From Eupeodes corollae (taxonomy: Eukaryota; Arthropoda; Insecta; Diptera; Syrphidae): a stretch of 64,000 bases of DNA. Within the stretch, counting starts at the first letter, position 1. Every line of letters begins with the position of its first letter. The stretch is taken from assembly GCF_945859685.1 (NCBI RefSeq), contig NC_079147.1:282945679-283009678 (forward strand), read 5' to 3'. The position numbers and the translations under genes are program-made. The notes beneath the pieces were generated by a model. It was not told the DNA's origin. It did not search any database and saw only the letters and a list, made by a program, of their open reading frames with translations. Shown here piece by piece: positions 10,116 through 21,841 of the stretch.

Positions 10116-11620
10116 TTAGATATGGCAATCTTTACTTCGTCTAAGTCGGGAGGACGGGATTGTTGGCTTGACAGCGGAATTCAGTTCTTCGTCGCCGTTA
10201 TACAGTCTGCAGAAGTGGTCCTTCCATATCCTCAGCATTGACTGCGGTTCCACTATCATGTTTCCACTTTCGTCTTTGCAGCCTTCGGTTCTAGGTTTAT
10301 GTACCTGTGAATTTCGTTTCACCTGTTCATAAAACTTTCGAATCTCATTCCTACTGTTATACCTCTCAACATCTTCGACCGCACGCTTCTCATGCCCTCT
10401 CTTTTTCCTTCTGAGAAGTCGGCGTTCCTCTCGCCTCTTCTGCTCATAGAGCTCACGAGCAGCTCTCGTCCTTTTATGCAGCGCCGCTTTGCGTGCCTCT
10501 TGTTTGGCTGCATTTGCCTGCCGACATTCCTCATCAAACCAGGGGTTCCTTATTGGTGGCTGTTTGAAACCTAGCACATCAGAGGCTGCTTCTCTGATTG
10601 CATCTTGGCAATGTTGCCACTGGTTTTCGATACATTGTGTTGGCGGCAGAGAACTTCGAGAGAGGTTACTTGTAACTCGGTCGGAAAAGGATTTGGCGGT
10701 CTCTGGCGATTGTAGCCGTTCGACGTTGTATCTTCTCCCAGCCCCTACCTGTCTTGCCTTGGGTCTGGAAATCCGAAGTTCTACCTTGGCTACAACGAGG
10801 TAGTGGTCCGAATCGATGTTAGCTCCTCGGAAAGTTCGTACATCCATGATGCTGGGAGCGTGTCTGGCTTCGATCGCAATATGGTCAATCTGGTTGACGG
10901 TAGATTGATCTGGAGAAGTCCAAGTTCCTTTGTGGATGTTGAGGTGTGGAAAACGCGTACTGGCTACCATTACGTTTCGCCCCGCAGCAAAATCTATGAG
11001 CCTGAATCTATTGTCGGAAGTGTTGTCGTGCAGGCTGTTCTTCCCAATTATTCCACCAAAGATGTTTTTCCTTAATAGCTTGGCATTAAAATCGCCCAGG
11101 ACTATTTTAATATCGTAGCTAGGGCACTGCTCATATGTTTTGTCTAAGAGCTCGAAGAACATATCCTTGGTGTTGTAGTCTTTCTCGTCTGTGGGGGCGT
11201 ATGCGCATATCAGGCTAATGTTGCCGAATTTAGCCTTGATGCGTATGGTCATGAGGCGCTCATTGATGCACCTATAGGTCAAGAATTCTTAACTAAGTCT
11301 GGCTCCAATGACGAAGCCGCATCCAAATAAGCGCTGTTGGTTTTCGTGGTAGCAGTCACCATAGTAAATATCGCAGTTTTTCATCCTCTTTTTGCCCGGC
11401 CCATCCCATCGTATTTCCTGGATGGCGGTGATATCTGCTTTATATCGTTCTAGGGCCTCCGCTAATTCTTCGGCCGCACGTGGTCTGTTAAGGGACCTAA
11501 CATTCCACGTGTATATCCGAAGTTCGTTGTCCTTTATTCGTTTGCGTTGGTTGTCAACAGTAAATCCGTCCGTATCCGAGGCTTGTTGGTGCTTCGCAAC
11601 TTTGAAAGCTTTTACGTGGC
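10116..11620 (-). pseudogene. RTE LINE apurinic/apyrimidinic-like endonuclease domain
   Basis: The protein begins around 11,620 on the minus strand (ELRIYTWNVRSLNRPRAAEE, then TAIQEIRWDG). It is stopped once by TAA near 11,289 and resumes in the same frame as the 388-residue frame ending at 10,116. Endonuclease hallmarks are NVRSLN, the E of QEIRW, CAYAPTD, LGDFNAKL (catalytic D and N), and SDHYLVVAKV (catalytic SDH). The domain nicks the target for target-primed reverse transcription. The basic linker (RRRLLRRKKRGHEKRA) precedes the RT. One stop and the frame loss at 10,116 are the main lesions. Confidence 0.88.
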
Positions 11621-12030
11621 CAGGAAGTCACCCCGACGGCACAACCCCCAACCTTTAGGGCCAGATCCTAAGTATAACTCCAAGGATGGGGAGCCGGATA
11701 AAACCGCTCCTTACAGGCCTGGGCTCCGAATAAGTCGAAGAAGCCCTATAAGGTGTTCACTAAGTAGTTCAACCTTACTGGAACTGTAGACGCCACCGTT
11801 GATTCCATCTCGGGAATTCCTCCGCTGCCGTCTGGATAAGGAGAGGTGCCTTAGTGGAAACACCTCTCCCCACCTCTCTCGTTTGCTGCCCCCAACAACT
11901 TTCCACTGGGGTTGGAACCCAATCTCCAGTTGAGGTACTAGGCACCCGATGTTCACCACGTGGAGGTGAGAGTAGGAGTTGATAGACAGAGGTTGGTTTT
12001 AAGAAAAACCTGTTGACGCTTGTTTCCTCT

Positions 12031-15000
12031 TGAATGCACATGTCTACCATTTGAACATCAGTCCATTTTCATTGCTCACAGAAAAATCATTTTTGAAGCT
12101 TTTTACGGAACACTTTTGTTTCAGCAATGGTCCCAAATTAAGTTATTATTAACCCTTTATTACACATGTTTTTTTTCTAGAAAATTAATAAGAGCATTGA
12201 AGTTTGAAAACCAAAACTACACTTGATTATTTTTAATCAACTTTGTTCTTTTCAAAAGTTTGAAGATTTTTTTTTTTAATTTTTTTTTAAATTCAAATTT
12301 TTAAATCTTTTTTCTTAAGCTGCTTACTTAACAATTAAAGCTTACAAAATTGTTTTTGCAGTGTATCTAATTTTTAATGGTTATCATTTCAATAACCAGA
12401 GAGTGGAACGTTTTTTCTTGTCTTAAGTTTTAGAAAACTTTGAGCTTTGAGTTTCAAAAAAAAAACACAAAATTACATGTTTAATTTTTTTTTCATTATA
12501 ACATTGTTGGAAAAGTAAAGTTTATTAAAAAACTTAATTTAAACTGTAACCTTCTACTGTCCAAACAAAATCTTCAATAATAGGTTCACGTATTTAAACA
12601 AAATTGATATGGCCATTCTTGCATAACTTTAGTTGATTTTGACCACCAAATAAATTTTGAAAACACGAATAATTTAAAATAAAGAATTTCATTCCATCTC
12701 TCATGCACGTCTTATCGCATCTCCGAAAGTTATCATTAGCTACATTTTCTAGACAAAGGTCAAAATTATACCAAAACAAAACCAAAAGCACCAAATTTAG
12801 CTTTTGCAAAAATAAGGGTTAGCCCTACGTGTTTTATCCCTAAACCTTTACTTTATGTTTGTTTTGGTCAAAATTTATTTCAAATCTTTAACAAACACAA
12901 GAATTTATTGAATTTTCCCAACAAATCAGAAAAAAGAAGCATATCAATCAAAATTATTATGAATTGGTTAGATTGCTTCGGGCTTCGAGTAAATCTGCTT
13001 TTGAATTCCGTTTGGGTTTTCCTAGAGTAGGTTTCTCATAATAAATTCATATTATTATTCCTTGTATTACATAGGCTTACTTCACAAATATTAAGTTTAT
13101 GCGACCTCGGTCCTCGTTTGGGTATCACAAGGCTTCATCATGAGTACGGGAATAGTGTCCGTTCAGTAAATTGTGTATCTTATTTATTCGTCACGTTTTC
13201 ATAAATTATAGGTAGGTACCTAGGTTAGGAATAGGCTGTCATTGGGATACTTGAAATTACAATAATCTACTTTTATTTCATTCAAATTCGATTAAGGAGA
13301 AGGGCGCAATATAGCGTAACGCTTCATTATAGGACCCTTTCACAACATATCTTAACCCTCTATTCTTATCTAATCATCACTCTAGAGACTTCGGTGTTTG
13401 AGTATCTGAATATAAAACCCTTCAATTATTTTACAATTGTTATTGTGATCTTTTCTTTTAATATTTACATTAATGCGCACATAATATGATGTCACCCACG
13501 CCACTGTTGTTACACCGCCGCCGCCGCCGTCACGCAACAAAACATTCAAAACCCTTCTGGCTATCTAGGGGTTACAACAGTAGATATAGTAACGTAACGT
13601 ATTCATGGTCCTTGTCATGTCCTCTTCCTCATCCTCGACGAAGTCTTCGTCCTGGTCGTCGTCTGCTGGGCTATATAATAAAACAGAAACAGATTCGCCA
13701 CGGGAGAATTCCACGCTCCACCCTCTGAGCTCTGAGCTCTATATAATGTACCCTGTCCCTGGTGTATGAGAAAATTTCACTATTATGTCACATGTCATAC
13801 TGTGGAGCTGGATCTAGCATCTACAATCTACATTTTAGTGATGTGAATATACGGATATGGACTGAGACCGGGACCGAGAGTATAACAACTGTTGTTTGCT
13901 CATTATACGGGCGGGCGGCGCAACAGTTTTAAAAAAAACTTTGGTGTGGTTCGGTTCCGATTTTGAACGCAAGCGAACGAAAATCCAACAGCTGTTGAAT
14001 TTTGAGAATATACTCGTATTGTGTGTGCTTTTGTGCATTCTGTGTATATTGTCTTCCGGCATCATGGAGGCGGATTAAATTTTTACGTTTTACATGTTTC
14101 TCAGCCTGAAGGCCAACATAATATAATGTATACTGTACAGTGTACATATACTCCCGAATGTATTACTCTACAGAATACCCCCATTCCAAATCAAGAACGG
14201 TATGGAGGAGAGTGCGTTCTTATAATATCACATATTCTACACCCAGAACGTGTTGGAGCAAAGATGCAATCACATAAATCTCAAGGGATAAGTGGTGTAA
14301 ATTTAATGTACACATGTGACATTGTAGCTGTTGTTTTTCTATGTGTGCTGCTTTTCGGTGCAATATGCTTGGAACATCAGCCAGGACCAACCATTCCATC
14401 ATCATACAGAAGACTATAGGGTTCCTATATCCTTATATAGAAATGTATTCTTCTCTCTTGTTGCTTTGACAGATCCATTTGTTTAAATGGAACGCGCGAC
14501 ACATCGCTTCTCGCGCTGAGAATATGATAACAATGATGCTTCAATGATTATGTTAAATGGAGTGAATGTAATGCACACTCCGCCCGGCCGCCGCACCAAC
14601 CCCAATTCATCGATGATTATTATTATGATGACAACGAGGACGAAGACGGCGGCGCGCGATGACGATGACGACGATGATGATGATTATGGCAAGGATAGTG
14701 CACAAACATTTACGGGTTGCCCTTAAGTCGGTTGCTTTGTAAAGTAAAGGTACATACTCCTTTATGCCGTATAAGTGAAGACTTTACAGAATAGATGCCT
14801 CTATGTGATATATTTCTGCACAATTTAGTCTGATAAGTGAATTTCTCCAAGAGAAAATCTTACTCGGAACATTAAAACGAAATTTGACAGCAAACAGTTT
14901 GCAAATATTTTGCAGATACTGAATTTTCTACAAAGTCGCGACTTGGGCTTTTAAAAGAGACTATGAACACAATAGGAACGGAGGTCTAGCCGCAGTAGCT

Positions 15001-15985
15001 GTCAAATTTTATTTGTACGGCTATAAGCAACATTTTTGAAGGTTCAATATCTTGAGTATGTTCTCAGATATTCCATTTTAACTGGATACTTCTTTTTATT
15101 AGAGTTCATGAGTGAATGAAATACCACTTTTCAAATCTTGTGAAGACTTTTTTCAGTATTAAATTATAATTTGACCAAAACAAAATGGAATAATTTGACA
15201 CTTAACAGATGAGTCGTTTGCCTACGAGTTTGAAGCTATCTGTTCGAACGATGGTCCTTAAATGGGCAATAGAGATTTTTTTAATCAGAAGTTTCATTTT
15301 GAATAATTTTGAAACTTTCATCTTTTGAAAAGTAAAAACTATGCACTTCCTAAATGTGAAAGAAAACGAGTTTAAAAAACGCATTTATATTGTTAAATTA
15401 CGTTTCAAAACTGGAGAATATTTTGGTGTCATAGGCAACAAAATTCAAGTTGAACAAACGTAGGGAATTATTGGTAGACAAATATGAACTGTTGAAAAAT
15501 ATAGTTGACGAAAACGAAGGACCCCAGATTGCGGATGAAAATTTAACCGAACGATTTTGAAGATAGCTCTCTAACAACAACAGAACAACTACAGTCAAAG
15601 CGCTATTATTTCGAATCCACCTCAGGTTTCTTAACTTCCTCATTGATCTTTAAAACTACATATATGTATTCCACAAATCAAATTAAACTGTATTTCTTAA
15701 AAAGGACTTAGGTCTTAAAACTTTTTATAAGTTCAGTAAACGCAAGAGCTTAATCTGCTATTACCAGGTACTTTGTGTCTTTGCTAAATGAGCTCTTAAT
15801 AAGTGGAAATGATTTTCATAGAAAAATCAGGAATCATGCCCTGGGGCTATCAAAATTCAATAATTTTTGTTGAAAAGTGTCTACATCCTCAATCCGTCAC
15901 TGAATGATGTGGCTTTCCAGGCTGACGTTGGAGGTGTCATAAGAACTTAATTTGATTCATGTTGTATATTGGTGTTAGTGTCAAA
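12031..15985. other. Unassigned region without recognised gene
   Basis: 12,031-13,450 is plain AT-rich sequence. 13,450-14,760 is richer in G+C, with CCGCCGCCGCCG and GAT/GAC triplet runs, and a TATA-like CTCTATATAATG at about 13,735 following a short direct repeat of CTGAGCT. 14,760-15,985 is again AT-rich. Small frames here (for example 13,486-13,728 and 14,021-14,419) lack recognisable domains and look like chance. It could be host intron or intergenic DNA. Confidence 0.4.
14600..14700 (+). repeat. GAT/GAC-rich simple repeat
   Basis: Imperfect triplet run: GATGATTATTATTATGATGA near 14,610, then GATGACGATGACGACGATGA around 14,660. It creates an Asp-rich frame that I do not consider coding. 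Confidence 0.7.
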
Positions 15986-16009
15986 GGCGGTAAGTTTCTT
16001 TTGTTTTAA

Positions 16010-17010
16010 GTCAATCCAACTGAGGAAAACCGGGATAGGTTCCAGCAAGCCAGGAAGGCTTCCAAAGCCCATATTTGACGGACCAAATTTGTATACGACC
16101 AACAGTTACGGCAAAAAATACTGAAATGTCCCAAAACAAGGAAACATTTTTTGTATGTTGTAAGAAACATGAGGAATTCTTCCTCTTGCTCGGTTCCCAC
16201 GCTCGTATTCTATGATGACCGTTCAAATTACCGACCCATTTTACTTGCGTCTTTTCTCCCAAGACCGTGGAAAAGCTGATTAATTATAAACTCAAGAAAT
16301 GCTCGAAGATTGAAAGCATCTTAATAACGGAGAATACAGCTTTTACAACAATAGATCCACTGGTTCATCTCACCGAGCATTGCAGCAAATCTTCACATCG
16401 TTTTAGAGAAAGTAAGATTGTTGCACTTGATATTTAAAAAGCATTTGATAGGGTTTGGAAAATGGCTCTCTTATCGAAAACACGTTCTTTAGGTATCCAT
16501 GAATCCTTCCTTATTGGATTAGTAATTAAATTTCACGTCGTTCAATATAAGTATTATTGGATGGATTCAAGACTGAAAACCACATAAAAAACGCTGGTGG
16601 GCCCAAGGGTTATGTTCTACCTCCAACACTCTTTGGCAATTTTACTATTGATTTCCTAGCTGCAACTTCTAATCCAATAAAAATTTTCGCTGACGATATA
16701 ACTCTTAGCTTTTCGTATTCGTTTTCAGACTCACATACCTCTTCTTTGGATGCGGAATTCCATCGACAAAAAAGTGATAAGTTCGTTAAATTCCGAACTA
16801 AACAGCATCGTAGAAAGGTGAATAAAAAAAGCGTGGAATTGAATGCTTCTACCCCTCTTGCTTTATCCTTGGATTGCATTAACATCGAGGAGACTGAACA
16901 TCTCCATATTCGATGCAAAAATATTGTCTCCCTCTTTGATCTAGCTGTTATCTACAAGACTTATATACGTCCAAAGCCTGGGCTGGTGCTCTTAAAACTT
17001 ACTTAAGCTT
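16010..17010 (+). pseudogene. Strongly decayed LINE reverse transcriptase (Jockey/CR1 group)
   Basis: Plus-strand translation in shifting frames shows RSNYRPI, VALDI followed by a stop then KAFDRVW (about 16,420-16,460), a block like GGPKGYVLPPTLFGNFTI (16,600-16,650), and IFADDITLSFSYSFSDSHTS with the catalytic ADD (about 16,685). The longest surviving frame is 16,557-17,006. Many stops and shifts mark an old copy. The region 16,010-16,300 may be the RT N-terminus or linker. No target duplications are recognisable. Confidence 0.75.
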
Positions 17011-17359
17011 CAAAGACAGTATCGTGAACGTAACTTAAACATTGTCGCATATTTACTCGTTTCTCCATTTTTACCACTATTTCTTACTCTTATTTTATCG
17101 GTTTATACTCTAGATAAATGGCCAGCTAAATTGGTCCCATTAAGCAGTGTAACCGCAATATTCGCGCTTCTAGAAATGCTCATCAGTAAACCCTCGAGCC
17201 CAATTTCGGTCGTACTGTCAAGTACAGAGATTCGTTCTTTAGCCGTACTACGCGAATGTGAAATCTTGGGATTTCACACCAATGCCCCACAACCAATTAA
17301 AGATATTAATGATGGATTCTTTAAGTTATCGAAGCCACCTAGCTGTAAATAAGCAAAAT
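17011..17359. other. Unassigned stretch between LINE and Tigger remnants
   Basis: No recognised coding content. A sequence CAGTGTAACCGC at about 17,145 resembles a Tigger-type terminus, but no matching inverted end was found on the right, so it is not called. Confidence 0.35.
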
Positions 17360-18770
17360 GGCCCGTTGTGTTCATTTTGACAATAGTTTTTCGTTGGCGG
17401 TTCTAACTCTTTTTCATTATTTTCAACATCTTTCTCATCTTCTTCTTGGTCTTCATTATTTTCTACTTTTTCTATTTTCTAATCCGATAAAACTCCATAA
17501 CGCTGGATATTGTCATTGCACTGGTCATAGTCTTCAAAAATAGTTGGATTTATTGGAACGTCCCATATTTCTTCGACTATGTCTTCACTGCCTTCAGTGT
17601 CTTCAGCAGAATCTAACTCGTGAATCAAAAGGAATCCAGCCTATAAGAAAATAAGAAGAAATCATAATGACAACATTCTATAAAAAAATATAACTAATTT
17701 AGCTAATCCTCAAACATAAGACTTGCCTTTCGAAAACAATTTGATATCGCATCACGTTTTACAAGCCACCAAGTTGTTTGACGTATATGAGGGCGTTAAG
17801 AATTGTGATTCATTTGGAAAATTGTTTTATTGTCAAACCGTCCTCAATTGTCAGCAATTGTTTTCTTACTATTATATGGTCTTGATCGAGTGGCTGCAAG
17901 ATCGAAGTGGTGTTTGCTGGTAAGAACTCAATTTTAACATTGTGAGCCTCTAAGTTGTCGATCTTGTGACATGCTGCGTTGTCGACAAAATGTAAAACCT
18001 TTCTGTTTTGCCTTACTATTTCATTACCAAATTCTTTAATAAATTTTGTCCACAAAGAAGACGTCATCCATGCTTTATTTTGGGAATAATAAGGTAGTTG
18101 AATGGTTTTTCCTTTGAAGTACCTTGGAGTCTTAGGTTTTCCGATGGTAAATACTTTTTAAAATGTTCCATCGGCATTGCAGAGAAAAAGGAGAGTAAGT
18201 CTACCCCTTTTTGTTAAGGTACCATTTGGTAAGGGTTTAATACAAAGGCCACTTTCATCAGCATTAAAGATATTACATTGCTCGTACATGGAAATTAGCT
18301 TTGACAAAACTTCTTGGCGATATCGATCAACTCCTGAAACATCTGCGTCAGCCAACTCTCTTTAAATTTTCTTGTATTTTCTTAAATTAACTCCTTGCTT
18401 CCAGTACCAAAGCCAGCCACTTGTTGGCTCAGTCTGTATTTAATTTAACAGCAAACTCTTTAGCTGAATCCCACTGATTATTGCATTTTGAGGTCGCATT
18501 TGATCAAACCATTTAGTCAGAGCTTTCTCTACTTTTTCATTAGAACTCTTTCGCAAACGTTTTCGTTTAGAGTTCTGGTTTGTTTGTGCAGCTTCTTCCA
18601 ACTTTGTTTTGTTTTTTTGCCACTCGATTAATAGTAGAAACATCGCATTTAAGCTGTTCAGCGATTCCCTTTCTTGATTTTGTTTTACTTTTAACCAAGC
18701 GGTGGAATTTTAGTTTTTGTTTAATTGAAAGTGAAGTCAGTTTTCGACCCTTTCTAGACATTTTTCACAA
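17360..18770 (-). pseudogene. Tigger/pogo-like transposase (copy A), fragmented
   Basis: On the minus strand the N-terminal helix-turn-helix starts at 18,761 (MSRKGRKLTSLSIKQKLKFH...) with CDVSTINRVAK. A second CENP-B-type HTH follows (EKVEKALTKWFDQMR, about 18,500). The DDE/D catalytic core has NADESGL (about 18,260), FVDNAACHK (about 17,970) and NTTSILQPLDQ (about 17,890), the three acidic motifs of the family. Frames 18,567-18,761, 18,440-18,643, 18,158-18,355 and 17,810-18,067 are pieces of this one gene. An acidic tail may extend to about 17,360. TIRs were not found. Confidence 0.88.
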
Positions 18771-18799
18771 TTCTTATGAATAAAATTTGTAATGAAAAT

Positions 18800-20735
18800 G
18801 AAAACAATCTTAAAGTTTAAACTTAACAACAAAACAAAATTACTTTGACAGTTGAAATGTTGAAAGTTACATCTACCTACTTAGTCTCCTCCATTGTAGT
18901 AGATTAAGATTGTTACTTTTTAAATTTGAATTTTAAAGCATGAAACACAAGGAAGCCCTAGATGAGCTGAAAATTTTGTCTTTTTCTGCTATTTCAATTA
19001 TGTACCCAAAATAATTTTTTTTTCAGGTAAATTCCAATTTAAGTATACAAAATAAAAGACAATTAAACGGGCAAGGTAGTTAAGCGATAGATTATAGGTA
19101 CCTTTTACATGAGCTTTATATTAAAAAGTTCTAAAACAACTGCTATTTATGCGGGTTAGGCACTTATCCGGGTACTCCGGAAAGTATTGATTTTCATATC
19201 TATAGCGCAAAATGATCTTTTGAAAGTTTTTGCATTACATTTCAATTTGACTGTTATCGGTTTTGCCATTTTATCTAGATCTTGTTTTTTGAGTTTAAAC
19301 ACGAGTTAAAAAATTAAAGTCGTGGCGAAATTCTCAATAAAATTATATGCAAAATATGTAAGACCTGCCGTTGATGCTATGTCATACCAGATTGCAGCGA
19401 TTCCCATTACATGATATGCGTATTAAATTTTCATAGAGTGTTCACACCTTCCTGTTGTATAGTATGGAAAATCTAGAACGAACGGTATTTATTATGTAGC
19501 CGATGTAATGCAGACATCAATGGCATCAACATCAGCACAACACAACACAATGCCATCATAATCGTCGTTGGGTTTTCTTCGAACATCCCCGAGGCACGAA
19601 CGGAGCACATTAGAGGGAAGGACGGAGAGAGAGAAGGACTACAACAACGAACCGTTCTAAGACCTTATACAATCCTCTATAGTTATGGTATGTCCTTATA
19701 GAGAAAATAGTCCTTCTTCCTATTCTGTGCATCTTCTGTGGCGCGACCAAGAATGTTTTGGTATGGTGCGATATAAAAGGGCTCAGAGGTCTCACTGATA
19801 AATCCCTCAGGCTTAAATATAACGGTGAGTGGTGCCATCAGAGTGCATGTTTATTTATTTGTATAGCTGTGTATAGTATTTTATAAAACTGTCAACATTT
19901 TCGCGGGCAAATAATTCAACGAAATCATGCAGCAGCTTCATCTATTTGGGTTGGAGCGTTGGAGGGGGTTATCCTTTTTTTTCTCAACGTGCAGTGAGAT
20001 GAAGAATTATGTATACCTAATGGTTTTGAAGTCTTTATGCGAAAGGATTCAATTGTCAGATAAAGGTATGACATTGTGATGGTTATATTAAAAAGAATGT
20101 TGGTTTTGTTTTCCCATCAAAGGATCATCATCAAGGGATCAAATGAAAAAGCAATCAAGTTGGAGTGGTTTTCTGGATTATGGCGAAACATAAAAAAGTT
20201 TTCACACCTTAATAAAATGAAAAATTATTTTTTTGTATTGAACTCCATAACTTGTGTTCTGTTGTGATTATGGATGTCATTAACAAGATTCAAGGGATTA
20301 AAATATTTTTTAGGACTTAAATTTATACACACTTGTTTAAACTCAAAGGTCATTTTTATGGTATTGATGTTGTTGAAAATTAATGGAAACGAAAGTTTCT
20401 TAGAATCTAAAAATCTAATGATTTTGGATTGGGATTTTCAACTTTTACATCAGGATTTACAACAGTGGTAAGTATTTTGAAGGAGGTTTTTTTTAATATG
20501 TAATACCAAAAAGTAATGCAAAAAGAAATACAGAGAACTTAGCTATTGTGGGATATTCGTAAAACACACCTCAATTGTGGGATATTCATTGAATAGAGTT
20601 CAGGAAGATTTTCAGGTCTTAAAAATTAATTGATGTTTTATTTCTTAACTAAAGCCTTCGACTTTGAGAGATTCACACATATACAAAAAAAATCAATATT
20701 TCTATATAAACTCTGTGGTTTAAAGACTTTTTTAT
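18800..20735. other. Unassigned, mostly unique sequence with a candidate promoter
   Basis: No transposon protein or TIR pair was recognised. 19,440-20,000 is G+C-richer and looks like host DNA, with a TATA box and donor-like site listed separately. The small frames (20,076-20,267, 20,274-20,471) show no domains. Confidence 0.4.
19766..19830 (+). promoter_or_regulatory. Candidate TATA core promoter with a short first exon and splice donor
   Basis: TATAAAAG at 19,772-19,779 is a near-ideal TATA box. TCACT and CCTCAGG lie 20-35 bases downstream, and GTGAGT, a good 5' splice site, is at 19,825-19,830. This arrangement (TATA, very short untranslated first exon, donor) is common in insect genes. 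No ATG lies between them and no downstream exon was identified, so this is only a candidate. Confidence 0.3.
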
Positions 20736-21770
20736 CTTCCCATAGGAAGTTATTGTAATGGGTCCAATTAGTCAAATTGAAAATTTTGACATTTATCGAC
20801 GTTTCAAGGCCCCTAGAGTCGAAATAAAAGATTTTTAGAAAGATGTCTGTGCGTCCGTACGTCCTTACGTTCGCGACGTTTTTTTCGTCCTCCATAGCTC
20901 AAGAACCAGAAGAGATATCGACTTCAAATAAATTTTGTTATACAGATAATTACGCAGAAAGATGCAGAAAGGGATCTCAAGAAAATTGCAAGGGTGGTTT
21001 TTTTACCATAGTTTAAAAAAAGGTGAACATTTTGGTTAACCCTAAATATCTTGAATTAAATTTTATATAATATCAAGGAAATACAGTTTTTTAAAAATTC
21101 CATTTAACGTTTTTTTCAAAAAACTGAACAAAAATTGTCACCTCCAAAATTTTACGACTAAAATATGATTTCATCCCCAAAACAATTTTGTGCAACGAAG
21201 AATAATGTTTTGACATCTGATAAAATTATGAGAAAAATCGAATTGACAGTTTTTTCTACAAAAAATAAAAACCTAAAAAAAATGTATTATAGTTGGTAAA
21301 AATTGATTTTCGACTCAAATGTCTTTTCAAAAATTGTAGACATTGACTTTAAATTACTTTTATCTTTCAAAAATTAGTTTTGTTTACATTCAGTAAAATT
21401 TTTGAAAAAAATGGAACTGACAGTTCTTGGACAAAAAATCAAAAGCCTAAAAAAAATTTAACAAAAGTTGGTAAAAATTGATTTTCGACTTAAATATCTT
21501 TTCAAAAATTTGAAATATTGGCTTCAAACTAATTTTATCTTATAAGAAATATTGTTTTCAACATTCGATAAAATCTTGAAAAAAATCGAATTGGCAGTTG
21601 TTTTTACAAAAAATAAAGCGTTTTTTTAGAAAAAATAAAATCTACAAAAAATAGTACGCAAAATTTGGTTAAAATTGATACGAGTACATATGGACAAACT
21701 TTTAAGCAAGAAATATCGACAGACGGGATGGGAAGTTATCAGTGTGGGTCGCATCCCAGCCTCTTTTTTT
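20736..21770 (-). repeat. Repeat family R-A, copy 2
   Basis: The left end is CTTCCCATAGGAAG (palindromic). Next come TCGAAATAAAAGATTTTTAG, a GTCCGTACGTCCTTACGTTC stretch, CATAGCTCAAGAACCAGAAG and TTACCATAG. Internal repeat units follow, with TTGGTAAA anchors at 21,293 and 21,468 (175-bp spacing) and 21,665. The right end is GGGATGGGAAGTTATCAGTG followed by TGGGTCGCATCCCAGCCTC. It is non-coding. Orientation is given opposite to the 44-45 kb copies. Confidence 0.85.
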
Positions 21771-21841
21771 AATTGATATTCACAAAAAAAAAAACATCTA
21801 CAAAGTTAGTTTCGAAGTACAGGTTTGCAAATAATTTTATA

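Larger units (their letters stand above)
8625..12030 (-). mobile_element. RTE-type LINE, near full length
   Basis: Minus-strand non-LTR element. The 3' end is a TAAG-type microsatellite tail (plus-strand TTAC repeats, about 8626-8645) preceded by a short 3' UTR reading GGTGGCGCTACAG. The order is 5' leader (about 11.65-12.03 kb, GC-richer than its flanks), endonuclease, RT, then a C-terminal domain ending in RARWRSFLGEAQ. A second copy at 39.1-40.55 kb shows almost the same sequence with deletions. The 5' boundary near 12,000-12,030 is judged only from the composition change. Confidence 0.88.

Noticed and set aside
8815..11658. Series of plus-strand frames opposite the RTE LINE
   Set aside because: Shadows of the minus-strand endonuclease and RT; the same shadows recur opposite copy 2 at 39-40.5 kb.
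13486..14419. Small frames in the G+C-richer 13.5-14.4 kb segment as host exons
   Set aside because: No domain, no consistent frame between pieces and no clear splice logic; only the TATA-like site is noted.
17145..17170. CAGTGTAACCGC as a Tigger terminus
   Set aside because: No inverted partner was found beyond 18.8 kb, so the boundaries of the 17.4-18.8 kb element stay open.
21290..21700. Regular spacing of similar units, considered as a CRISPR array
   Set aside because: Units are about 172 bp, imperfect, AT-rich and lack a short exact repeat with unique spacers; they are internal units of repeat R-A in a eukaryotic genome.
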